Of a DNA stretch of 64,000 nt, positions 10,801 to 22,500 are shown piece by piece. The notes below the pieces were generated by a model. It did not search any database and was not told the DNA's origin. It was given only the letters and a program-made list of their open reading frames with translations. The translations under genes were made by a program, and so were the position numbers. The first letter of the stretch is position 1. Every line of letters starts with the position of its first letter. This DNA comes from Mesorhabditis belari (lineage: Eukaryota; Nematoda; Chromadorea; Rhabditida; Rhabditidae): assembly GCA_958450365.1 (NCBI GenBank), contig CAUEEP010000930.1, positions 620,001 through 684,000 of the forward strand, given 5' to 3'.

Positions 10801-13800
10801 AAGGTAAAAAAACTCTAGAAATAAGATTTATAATCTTATATCAATAGCTTATATCAATAGCTTATATCAATATCTTGTAGGAATATCTTGTAGGAATATC
10901 TTATCTCAATAAAGAGATAGAAGAGCACGTGTGGCTGACTGGTTAAGTGTCTTTTATCTTAATCGGAAGGTCGAGGGTTCGAACCCCACATGCGACATGG
11001 TCACCCCCTTCGGATTTCCTTTCCCTTCGGGTTGAGAGGTTTTCTGGAGGGCAGTCTGGTGGTTGTGGCCCCAGTTCTTTAAAGTGACAAGCCACTCCTT
11101 CATCGTCATCTTCCCTTCACCACCAAAAAAGCTATTTAGTTCCCCATTGAGCTTAGGGTTAGGGAGCCGTCTGTCATGACGTGGGTTAAGTTAAGATATA
11201 GCCTAGTATTGTGTGTGTCGTTGTATTGTCATTGATATATTTCGTGTATGCGATAAATTCACCACTGGTAGCCCCAGTCGGTATTTTAATATCTTAGGGC
11301 AATATCTTATATCAATAGCTTATAGGAATATCTTGGAGGAATGACGTAGAGCAATATCCTATAGCAATATCTTAAATCAATCTTAAAACATTAAACTCTG
11401 ACTGAATAAATCTTGAAAACAAATCTGGAGTTTTTAAAAAAATTAACTTATTTCTCAAGTTTCTTGTTAAATATGTTTTCAATCTATAAAACAATTTTTA
11501 GTTATTATCAAGAGTATACAATGGATGTGATTGCTCGAGTGGCAATGGGTGTTAAAGAAAGTCGACAATGGGACAGCGAATATCCAGAGATTTTGAGAGC
11601 CGTAAGGACTATTGAAAAGCAAATAAAAGCAAATAAAAGCTAGTAAAGCTAATGTTAAGCAATTTGATCTTCTGAGCAATCTGAAAGCAATCTGAAACCT
11701 ATTTAAACCAAATCTATCAAATCTAATCCACTTTAATTTAATTTAATTTAATTTAAATTTAGATTAAAATTAAAAATCGAATTTCTTTAACTCGAATTTA
11801 AGAAATTCGATTTTGAGTGAATTTTAAACAATTTTAAATAAATCACGTAAATAAATCATGTAAATTTCTTTAGATTTTTGATCGAAATCTTCGTGAACCG
11901 TTTTTCTTGTTGGCTTGTATGATGCCGTTCATGAAATCGGTTTGTTGGTTTATTTGTTTGTTTGTTTTTTTGTTTGTTTGTTTGTTTGTTTATTTATTTG
12001 TTCCTCTAAGTTTGTTTCCTCTAAGAAAACCAAATTTCTATCCAATTTCGCAAGTTTAGATAGCGCAAATGCGAAATTCAGTCTTTTATTTGAATATTTG
12101 AATAGAAACTTTTCAGATTCTAACTCCAACTTTTAAATGGTTGTCGAATGTGTTGAAAATGCCCGCAAGTCGACTCTTTCAACAAATCGAGACGGCTGTT
12201 GAGGAGAGGAAGAAATTGAGGGTTGGGTTTCTTGAAAAAAATCGATTTAAATCTAAATATTAGGTTGATGCAAAAGTCTTTTTCATTTTTTTCGTACTTC
12301 CGTTAAAAAGTAACAAATGCACGAATTGAACAACGGTTTATTGCATTCGAAAGGCCAATTATTTTTCTGCAAAATGACATTAAAACGAGTTTAAAATGTC
12401 TTATGTCTAGATTTTTTTGAGAGTCTGAAGTCGGGTAGTCAAAAAAGGCGACGGCTCGATGATGCATTTTAGACGCTTTAGCTAAGGAAACCAATCTTGA
12501 TGTTAATAAATAAAAGATAGAGCACAAAAAGTTCGATATTTTTTCAGATTTTCAGAGAAATTGATTCAGCCAATTTCTTTATAGAGGTTTTTATAGATTT
12601 TTATGAAAAACCCGTTTTCACTCTCGAATTTGCTTGAAAGTGAACCCAAATTGACTTAAAAAGATGGGAAATTCAACAATAAACACTTTTCATTTAGAGC
12701 AAACCATAGGTTAATTGATGACTTTTTTATTTTTCAAAAGAAGTACGAAAAAAATGAAAAAGACTTTTGCATCAACCTGATATTTCTAAATCTAGAGATC
12801 TATAGCTACTAGAAATTGAAGAATTTCATCAAAAATCAACTTTAGAATGAAGGAATCGTGACAAATGATGACTTCATCGATCTCTTTTTGGATGCAGAAG
12901 CGGAAATTGATCATAAAACTGAGGGAGCTTTTGACCGAAAAGATGTTCATGTAAGCCTGGACTTTGTGCTTAGAAAAATAGAAACACATTCTATCTGGCG
13001 CACTGATTCTTGTTTGGTTTGCAACTAGATGAATATCTCTAAATGCAAATTTACCGTTTCAATCAAAAACAAACAAGTGAGGCTATGGGAAATTAAAGCA
13101 ACTTGGGTAATTAAACCGGCTAGGCGGCTTTTCCCTTCGGCTTCTATCCGGCCAGTGTGCCAGACGACGTTTTTTCTTACGAGCGACAGGGAGAGAACGC
13201 ACAGGTTCCTTTTATCTTCTAGCGGTGCGTTCTTTCCCTGTCGCTCGTAAGAAAAAGCGGCGTCTGGCACACTGGCCGGATAGAACTCAAAGGGAAAAGC
13301 CGCTTGACCGGTTTAATTACCCAAGTTACCAGAAAGGGTGCGATCATGTAACACTCAGAACTGTTTCTCTATTTTACAGGTGAACCGAAAGCTAACCACG
13401 GACGAGGTGATCGCTCAATGCTTTGTCTTTCTTATTGCTGGCTTTGACACAACAGCCAACACACTAGCTTACGTCTCTCACTTTTTGACGAAAAATAAAG
13501 ATGTGCAGGATCGGCTGCGGGAGGAAATCGATCAAATCTGTACTACGGAGGTTATTAGAATTAAAAGCATTAAAAATGAAAGAAAAAAGAGTTTCTTCGT
13601 GTACTTTGTGCTAAATTTGTAAACGCTTTCTTTCTATTCCATTGAATTTCCCACTTTTCTTCCGGCAACGACTTTCTGTCACTAGAACAATGAATTAAAT
13701 GATGTGCGAGAAAGGGTGCGTTTAGAAAATCGAGTACAAAGTGCACAAAGTTTGAGAAATGAAGCTAGCCTTGAATGTAGCCTTTCAAAAGCTGCATTAT

Positions 13801-15201
13801 TTCAATGGTTTTCCAGGAGATTACCTACGAGCAGCTAAATGAGCTCAAGTATATGGATTGCGTGACAAAAGAGGGACTTCGGTTGCATCCACTGGCAACT
13901 ATGTAAGTCAAGATCTAAAACAAGATATCAGGCTTGGGGTATGAAAAGCAAAACCAGAAGAAAGGCCATATCAAAACCAAAACCAGAACCAGAACAAAGG
14001 CCATAACGAAATCAAAACCAGAACAAAAGCCATAACAAAACCAAAAAACAAAAGCCATAACAAAACTTTGAAATTGAAACGTATTGTCGGCCAGATTAAA
14101 AGAGAAATTTGCTGACAAACCGTCACCTTTGATGTTTTTTCGTTTTGATAAGTTTTTGAGGCTTTCTGAAGAGGCTTTCTGAAGATATTTCTTTAGTATA
14201 TTCTACCGAATACCCAAATTTCAGCGCTGTTTCTCGTGTGGCTGAAAGAGATTGCGAGTTTGCCGGTGCACAAATCGAGAAGGGTACGATTATTCAGGTA
14301 AATATCTAATATCAATAATCAAATTTGCATATTTGAACTTACAAATTCTAGGTCGATGCCTACACTCTACAAAAATCGAAAGAGATCTGGGGAGAGGATG
14401 CTGAGGATTTTGTGCCGGAAAGGTGAATGATTTGGCTTGGACTTTATGCTTTTCTGAAACGCATACTTGCTGGCATAGCTTGATTTAAAGGCATTGATGC
14501 GTTTGGCAAACTGCTAAATAGAAGTGTACTTTGTGCTCATGGAAAGGCAAGCTTTCTGGCACAGATGGGGTTTATAAAATTGTTGTCCAATGATCCAATG
14601 ATAATTCAATAATTCTTAGATGGATGAATGCTACTAAAGAACAACACCAAGCATATTTGCCGTTTGGTGGAGGGCCAAGGATGTGTGTTGGTGGGTTTTG
14701 AAAGGAATTTGAGGTAGAGATAGATCTAGAGATAGATCTAGATAGATCTAGACCTAGAGATTGATCTAGATCTGATCTAGAGATAGATCTAGATCTAGAG
14801 AGGCCAGGGAAGACAAGGTAAGACAAAACAAGGCCAGAAGCCAGGTCTACGCTGGTCAGATCAACCCTATCTTCTGCTCTTGCATTGCCCTTGAAAATTA
14901 CTTTTGAAAGAAGCTTTATCTAGTTCTTCTTTTCTAATTTAAACCCGATATTCTAATCCCTTTTCTCTTCTAGGTAACCGCCTCGCGTACACTGAAGAAA
15001 AAATGGCTTTAGCGCAACTCTTGAGAAAATACGAGCTGGTGCATGCGGAAAAACCACAGGTTTGCTAAATTTTGCTTCTAGTGTCTGACTTCTTCAACTT
15101 CATCCAAAACTTGTCATTTTTAGGAAACCCTCGATCTCCGCGGTGCAATCACGATCTCTCCCCTGTCGGTCGACGTCCGAATTAGGTCGAGATCAAATTG
15201 A
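7847..15201 (+). CDS. Cytochrome P450, clan 3 (CYP13/CYP25-like), 17 exons, 511 aa
   Basis: Predicted haem-thiolate monooxygenase anchored in the ER membrane. Exons: 7847-7902, 8385-8520, 9615-9731, 9909-9976, 10057-10114, 10701-10789, 11502-11601, 11874-11939, 12117-12221, 12846-12950, 13380-13550, 13817-13902, 14225-14297, 14352-14422, 14620-14690, 14974-15059, 15124-15201. All junctions are in phase. The first about 18 residues form the hydrophobic N-terminal anchor, followed by a Pro-containing hinge (GVTGP). The I-helix motif AGFDTT is at 320-325, ExxR (EGLR) at 376-379, PERW near 433, and the haem motif FGGGPRMCVG at 449-458 with Cys456 as iron ligand. Length is normal and no key residue is missing. 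An AATAAA lies at 15,230. Several introns carry MITEs. Subfamily and substrate cannot be told; CYP13 or CYP25 is my best guess from overall similarity. Confidence 0.93.
7960..8350. repeat. Intronic array of 'tactgtag'-type repeats
   Basis: Intron 1 of the P450 gene holds four copies of 'ggtactaata' and then many degenerate 'attactgtagctagg' words. Similar words recur in other introns of this window. Confidence 0.7.
9278..9545. mobile_element. Foldback MITE in P450 intron 2
   Basis: The ends 'taccgtaaatactgtaat' and 'attaccgtatttacgata' are inverted. The arms continue through 'gtgcggagtgttg'/'aacactccgcac' and 'gcattgtagcataaac'. The core 'atcaaaaaatagccct' is shared with the element at 58,740-58,990. 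Confidence 0.75.
10340..10447. repeat. 10-11 bp tandem repeat (gttctagaag)
   Basis: About ten degenerate copies inside P450 intron 5. Confidence 0.8.
10923..11283 (+). repeat. tRNA-Lys-like SINE
   Basis: The head (10,923-10,997) has A box 'tggctgactggttaagtg', a loop reading 'atcttaa' (CUU anticodon position) and B box 'gagggttcgaacccc', but the anticodon stem does not pair normally. A body of about 280 bp unrelated to tRNA follows ('ttccctttcccttcgggtt', 'tgtcattgatatatttcgtg'). Head plus body is the structure of a tRNA-derived SINE. It lies in P450 intron 6. Confidence 0.6.
12260..12780. mobile_element. mariner-type MITE, about 521 bp, TA target duplication
   Basis: Inverted repeats of about 41 bp begin TTAGGTTGATGCAAAAGTC and its complement (one terminal mismatch), flanked by TA on each side. 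Known mariner ends of the TTAGGTTGGTGCAAAAGT type are closely similar. Inside I find no intact transposase, so it is non-autonomous. It lies in P450 intron 9. Confidence 0.85.
13099..13336. mobile_element. Hairpin MITE family A, full copy
   Basis: Terminal repeats 'acttgggtaattaaaccgg' and complement are both present. The inner palindrome pairs 'cttacgagcgacagggagag' with its complement across a short loop. It lies in P450 intron 10. Confidence 0.9.
14713..14802. repeat. Simple repeat (gatctagagata)
   Basis: Degenerate 12-18 bp units in P450 intron 15. Confidence 0.8.
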
Positions 15202-15296
15202 AATTGAAATCTTTGTACATAATTCGTCAAATAAACAAATAAACGTAAAATGAACTGTTTGGAAAGTAATCGAAGCAAAAACAGCGTTTTTTTGGC

Positions 15297-16413
15297 ACCC
15301 TTGGGTAATTAAACCCACCGAGGGAGCGTTTCCGGTGGCTTCTATCCGGACCGTGTGCCAAAGGCCGCTTTTTCCTACGAGCGACAGGGAAAGAACGCAC
15401 CGAGCTCTTCATTGATTCTTTATAATGGACCTTTTACAGTTTTCTTTGCTTTTCCGCGCGGCTTCTGGTAAATTAAACTTGGGTAATTAAACCGCCTGAA
15501 ACGGCCTTCCGGTCAGTTCTAACCGGACCGTGTGCCAAAGGCCGCTTTTTCTTACGAGCGTCAAGGAAAGAACGCACAGAAACTATTGGAGGTCTTTGTG
15601 CGTTCTCTCCTTGTCGCTCGTAAGAAAAAGCGGCGTCTGGCACACTGGGCTGCTGCAAGGAGGCTGGAAACTCGACTCGGCCGGTTTAATTACCCAAGTT
15701 TTTGTAAAACTTAATATGCATCTAATTCAGTTAAATTCAATTGAATATTTCTCTAGAATTATTGTTGTTTTTTGTTGTTCATTGTTTTGTTCTTTCATTG
15801 TTTTCCTCTATTCAACACCAATTTTTTCCAATTCCCACAATTTTCCCACAAATTATTAATTATTAAATTAAACCCGCCGAGGGAGCGTTTCCGGCGGCTT
15901 CTATCCGGACCGTGTGCCAAAGGTCGCTTTTTCTTATGAGCGACAGGGAAAGAACGCACAGAGCTCTTCATTGATTCTTCATAACGGATCTTTAACAGTT
16001 TTCTTTGTGCTTTTCCACGATGGCGCGGCTTCTGACAAACTAAACTTGGGCAACAGACTTGGGTAATTAAACCGCCTGAAAAGGCTTCCTGGTCACTTCT
16101 ATCCGGGCAGGGTGCCAGACGCCGCTTTTTCTTGCGAGCGACAGGGAAAGAACGCACAGAAACTAGTCTTTGAGGTCTTTGTGCTTTCTCTCCTTGCTCG
16201 TAAGAAAAAGCGGGGTCTGGCACACAGGGCTGCTACAACCCGGCTGGAAACTCGACCCGGCCGGTTTAATTACCCAAGCTTTTGCAAAACTTAATATGCA
16301 TCTAATTCAGTTGAATTCAATTGAATATTTCTCTAGAATTATTCGAACCTTTCATTGTTTTCCTCTATTCAACACCAATTTTTTCCAATTCCCACAATTT
16401 TCCCACAAATTAT
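15297..16413. repeat. Tandem segmental duplication of about 560 bp carrying family-A MITEs
   Basis: 15,297-15,857 and 15,862-16,413 are two copies of one segment. Each has a half MITE (15,297-15,402; 15,864-15,962), a full MITE (15,477-15,700; 16,057-16,280), then 'acttaatatgcatctaattc' and 'attcaacaccaatttttt'. The second copy has a short internal deletion near 16,345. The block fills the space between the convergent P450 and laminin-G genes. Open frames here are shadows of the palindromes. Confidence 0.85.
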
Positions 16414-16581
16414 TCGTGTTTCACTTGTTTAGATTCTTTTTGATGTAATTTGCATTTATAATTTGTAATTTGTAAGAATCTATCTAAATTTGCAGATATT
16501 TTTTTATAAAACTAAATGTTTATTACACGTTTCATTGAAGTTTTGGAAAGATTTTCGAGAAAATTCACAACAAAATGCAAA

Positions 16582-19500
16582 CTACACAGGACAATCACGG
16601 ATATTCACAGCAATTGAGGCGTCTGATGGTTGGCGAACAAGTCGGGTACCAATCTAAAAGAAATACAGTAATCTAAGGGTACTGTAGATCGTAGAAATCG
16701 ATTATTTTATGCCAAAAATTGCTGACCTGTGCCATCCGGATGCATCCATAAAGCCCCTCGGCGTGCATCGCATCCGACTCGTATCCGCCTGTAAAATTTG
16801 CATATTTTAGCATTTGCATTTGCATAGCATATTGCTTTTATTGTTCTTTTTAGCTTGATTTTGAGATGATGTACGAAACTGACCAATGTACAACGATTTG
16901 TAGACGTTTAGCTGCTCAGAAGTGCCTGGAGTGATCGTAGTCACTGTCGACTCGCTGTTCACGGAAAGATGCAATTTGCGACGCTCTCTAAAAGCTTGGC
17001 TTTGTTGAAAATTTAGTATTTGGTCTTGAGATTGTTTAGAGCTAAAACTAGAGAGGTTTTTGATAATTTGATATCAAAATGAGACCAGAATAAGAACAAA
17101 TACGAAACAAAATTGACGAACCAGGAATGCACCTATCGCAATAACTTCTCTAAAACGCGTCAACTTTCAAAAACTACCGTAATCTTCTATTCTATCGAAT
17201 TGATCAAAAGTCTGGATTACGACAGCGTTCCCCATTCCAATCTGGAGCCAGGATTACGGTAGTCTCTCAAAGTTGACAGGTTTTAGCAGGCCTTCTTTTC
17301 CAATCACTGTGCACTGTGCGTCCCTTCCCGGTTAATGCACCCTCGCAAACTTGGGTAATTAAACCGACCCGCGGCGTTTATCGCGGCCCCTATGCAGGGA
17401 CAGTGTACCAGATGCCGCTTTTTCTTACAAGCGACAGGGAAAGAACGAACAGGGCCGCCTTCCCTTTGTGCGTTCTCTCCCTGTCGCTCGTAAGAAAAAG
17501 CGACGTCTGGCACACGGCGCAGATAGAGCATTGTCCGAAAACACCCCTCGGCCGGTTTAATTACCCAAGTCTTGCCAAAAGGTTAGCTTGGGAAACCATA
17601 AAAAACTGTTTTTCTACTTTTTGCCATCTCTTCACCTGAACACTTGCACAGTTGTCCATCTCTCAAAGCCAATCGTCGTCGAATGGATCAATTCGGCGAC
17701 TCCCGATCCAAGATTGATCTCAAATTTTACTTTTCTCTCTTTTGTGATCAACAATTTCAAGAAATCGCTCGATTCCTCTTCGGAGCCAGCAAAAACGAGA
17801 ATCTAAATGAGATTTGATTAAAGAAAATTGAAAATTCCTTAATATTTTTCAAATTTCGATACTAGATTATTGTCTATTGTCGAAAAAAATGAAATTAATC
17901 GACCTGATCTTGACTCTCTTCTCCTTGATTGCTTCGATTCGTAAGCTTGAACTCGAGCACTAATCTCAGCTGATCACCAGTGACACTAAAAGTTTTAAAT
18001 CTTCACTTTGAAATTTTCTTTGACTCACTGTTGCATGTAGTCATCGGCGTGAAATTCGAGAAATGAATGCCCGCCAAAATTCATCGCCTCGATCGAGTTC
18101 TCCGTCTCTGTACAAATTTACATTTAAACGTCGAGTTTTCAAAAAAGATAGCTACAGTACTGGACAATGAAATATGATATTTGAAAAACGATCGTCACTT
18201 TCGCGCGTAACTGCAACTCCCTTGTCTTTGAGTTTAAACTATTAGTGTTATACATTTTCTGAAAGCTCTTTTCAAACGCTACACAATGGTAATATTAATA
18301 TTTAGAAATACGGTAAAGAAAAGGGAGTTACAGACGCGCGAAAGTGCGAAAGTGTTTTTCAAATATGATATTTCATTGTCCAGTAGTGTATCCTTAATAA
18401 TTTAATCACCCACTTTGTGCACACTTTACTCCATAGGTTGGCCAATGACAGAGACAAACGAACGAGTCATATCTTGACGCGCATCCGCTCGGACATCCAC
18501 TTGATGCACATGGATCTGAGCCGCATTCACTGCAAAAATACTTTAGATTATAGAAAATAGGTTTTTAAAGCTTTAAAGTCAATTACCGTAGCCCGACGGA
18601 GGGTTGGCTGGCCAAATGAATGTGGTGACCGTTAAGGACCACCTAAAACGATGAAAGGATATTTTATTGAGTTATCGAACTTTGTGGTTTCCTGTAAACG
18701 TGCGCTTTCTGGCATCTTGGGTAATTAAACCGCCGGGGAAAGCAAGCGGATAGAGGTTTCCAGCAACCCCTATCTGCGCCGTGTGCCAGACACCGCTTTT
18801 TCTTACGAGCGACAGGGAGAGAACGCACAAAGGGAAGGCAGCGCTGTGCGTTCTTTCCCTGTCGCTCGTAAGAAAAAGCGGCGTCTGGTACACTGTCCCT
18901 GGATAGGGGCCGGGGGAAACGCTGTTGGTCGGTTCAATTACCCAAGTTTACGTTGCCGTGCGCTTCTTTTATTCTTTTATTCTTTTATAATATTATTTTG
19001 TATTCGATTATTCTCTATTATATTTTTATTGCTTTTTATTCTTTTATTACTTTTATTATTATTTTATATTCTTTCTTTTGTTAAAACATTTCAATTTACC
19101 CTTTTCATGCATCCGTGAAAACCGTGAATCGGTAATAGATGACCGGGCGTTGCCTCATTGGATCCGCCCACTGTGGCCACTCCACCTCTCGAGCTCTCAC
19201 CCACTGATCTCACCGAATGCAACTCGGATTCGATCCAAGATTGCTTATCAACCTAGAAAATTTCATTTCAGCATACGGTAGCTGAATTTTCTTTCTTTTT
19301 TTTTAGTTTTCAATGAGCTCACCTTCAGCAAGATTCCTTTTCCCGATCGCCAGACCTCAGCCTTGTGCCATGTGTGCAACGAGAGAACACTTTCTGATCT
19401 GAAAATTTGGAATACTATAGAAAATATTCGTAAAATCCATCGTATTTGGGAAATAAGTATTCAGCCGGCTGAAAGCTGAATATCTTTTTGCTCTTTGAAG

Positions 19501-22500
19501 GGCGATACATGGTATGAATTTTGGGTTAAACTGATTATGATGCTCAGCCTTGTCGACTGAATACTTTTATTATTGCCTACTGTGTTGCCCATTGTACTTT
19601 CTAGATATTTTATTCGATTTTTCAATGTTTACCTCAACGTGATCGCATCGAAACCCATCGATGCGTGCACATTGACGAAACCGCTTTCCAACGTCAACAC
19701 CAAATATCGTTTTGCATCCGACCAAGCGAAGAGGATTCCCTGGATAGGCAAAATTCTTCTTTATTCTCTCCCACAACCGGTCGCCTTTTGGCAACCAGAC
19801 TTGGGTAATTAAACCGATTCGAGCTGTGTTTCCGGCGCCTTCTACCTGGGCAGTGTGCCAGACGGCGCTTTTTCCTGAGAGCGACAGGGAGAGAAACGCA
19901 CAGCTAGAAGCTAAAAGGAATTGGTGTGTTCTTTCTCTGTTGCTCGTAGGGGAAAAGTGGCGTCTGGCACACTGACCGGATAGAAGGCGCTGGAAACACA
20001 GCTCGGATTGGTTTAATTCGGATACCCATAGCCTTACTTGTTTGGATTGTTTTTGATTGAAATTGTAAATTAGCATATCTATTATAAGACTAAATGTTTA
20101 TTAATCGTTTTGCAAATTGATCAATTGTTTATTAATCGAATTGCAATAATTGTAATTGATCTAACTGTGGATAAACATTTTGATACCTGATTTTTTGATG
20201 GTTTAAAGTGAAAAACGATCTCGAGATAGTCCTCGATGTCATCGGGAACGCCCAAAGTGACACGCGAATCGCCGGAAAACTCGACGATTCTCATCGATTT
20301 GAGAGATGAAGCTGAAAATTGATTAGATTAGAAAAACATTACTGCACCAGAAAAGATGTTTTTACGTATTTGAGCACAAAGTACACTAGAATTTCTTAAA
20401 TTTTCTCACTCAGAAGATCGTTTAGATCAGAAGAAACTCTTTTTTTTTTTTTTTCTTTATTTTCTTTATTTTATTTTCTTCATTTTTCTTCATCTTCTTT
20501 TTCTTTTCTCTTCATTTTTCTTTTCTTTTTTTCTCTAAATGTGTTTCGGAATCGAATTTCTTTGCAATTCCAACGAGATTTCTTTCTTTTTCTTTTCTGA
20601 AAATACGCGAATTTCTGAAAATTTAAGCAGAAAATCGAATAGAAATAAGAAAAGAAAATTTGAGATTAAAAATTCGATTTTAGAAAAAGATTATTAGTAA
20701 ATAAATTAATTAGTAAATAGTAAGCCTTATTACAAATCCTTATTACCAAAAATGCCTTGAATAAACTTTTTAAATCGTCGATCTCTTTACAGTAATCCCT
20801 GCGATTTTTTAAAATAAATCTCTTTACAGTAATCCCTTTTTTTTGAACTAAAAACTTTACAGCATCGTCGCTTTGTCATTGATTTAGTCGAAACTTTCAA
20901 AATCCTCCGTTGTAAACAGATTAGCCCTTTGTTTATAGACTTTTTCAAATTTAAACCGCGGTCAGGGCCCAGAAGTGGCTCATTCCTTTTGCAAATTCCC
21001 TTTGCTTCCAATGCCTCTTTATCAAATTCATTTCCCGTTAGAGCTTTAGAAAAGATTTAGAAAAGATTTAGGATAGAAAAGATTTTAAAGAAAAAAAAAA
21101 TGACTTAAATGAGTGGAAATCGTTTCTGGATTAGCCCATTGTTTCATTCATTTCAAAAAAAAACGTTTTCAGTGTTTCTAAAATGGAATTTCAATTCGAA
21201 TTTCAGAAATAAATGTCTCAAGTTTTTCAAAGTTTTCTTTTTATTGAATGCTTTAAAGAGTTCTAAAGAGTTCTAAAGATATCAAAAGATCTCTAAAGTG
21301 TTCTAAAGAGTTCTAAAGATATCTAAAGATATCTCTAAAGAGTTCTAAAGATATCAAAAGATCTATATTGATCTCTAAAGGTCTCTAAAGCTCTCTAAAG
21401 ATTAAAATCTTCTTTTAATTATGGAACTTGCTCCCAAACGACATACGAGAAATTCAGTCGCTTTTCATATTCAAGAAACGTATCGATGCTTTAGATCTAG
21501 TGGCTCTTTGCCGGAAGTAATTGGCTTATTGATTTCAGTATGTATTGTATGATTAAGTATCACTGTGCATTTCTCTATCATTTCTTTCACTTTATCGTTT
21601 GAATAAAGTATTATTATTAAATAAAGTTTTCCACGTTTTAGTGAACCTTTTTAGAGAAATCTCAACGTTTTCCTCTAAAGAAAACCTAAATTACAGGACT
21701 TTTTACTGTAAAAAGTCAAAAAATACAACAGATTATGAGTCTAGCTACAGTAATCCTGCTAGAATAGTGAAATTAGAGCAGCCAGGCTTTGTAATAGCAG
21801 TAGTAATCATTTAACTACAGAAATTGTTTAGTGTTTAGGTTTCAAGTCGTACTGTCACTGTCTAGTATATAAAATAGCATTGTCCGACCGTCTGTAAGGG
21901 CTTTTTCTCAACCGTCTTTAGGCTAAAACTGAATTTTTCTTAAGAAATCTCAAAATTAAATATAGTTTTGTCATTTAAAATAAAGAATTCAAAAGTGAGT
22001 GGGACTGGGGGGAGTCGAACCCGGACCGTGCGGGTTGTCGACGAGCGCTCTGCTGACTGCGCCACGTCGACACAAAAACCTCCTCCAGAAAAAAGCCCCA
22101 TGAAGCGGGTTTTTGGTTTGTAATAGAAATTTTAACAAATCTGGTAACTAATGTAACTACAAATGAACTAACTACTGTAGCTATAAGGGAACTAACTACT
22201 GTAGCTACAAGGGAACTAACTACCTAACTACTGTAACTACAAATGAACTAACTACTGTAACTACAAACGCTGTAACTACTAGAAATAGGCAAATTCCGTC
22301 CCAAACCTAATTCCACCTTCGTTTTCTTGGCCGTTCTTTGACCGATTCCTCTGAAATCTTGTCTACAAGTAGAGCTCGAAATTAACTGCTTGTAGACAAA
22401 ATTTCAGCTCAATCGATCAAAGAGCAACCAAGAAAACGAAGATGGAATTAGGTTTGCGACGGAATTTGCCCATTTCTAGTAACTACTTTAGCTATAAACA

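Noticed and set aside
15227..20076. Many 60-168 residue frames with repeated 'FSYERQG' and 'RSFPVARKKKR' motifs
   Set aside because: They are palindromic MITE arms read in several frames. The same peptide appears on both strands because of the inverted repeat.
1..21555. The idea that the 20-kb inverted repeat delimits a Maverick/Polinton-type giant transposon
   Set aside because: No DNA polymerase B, integrase, ATPase or capsid genes lie inside, and a host gene crosses the right arm.
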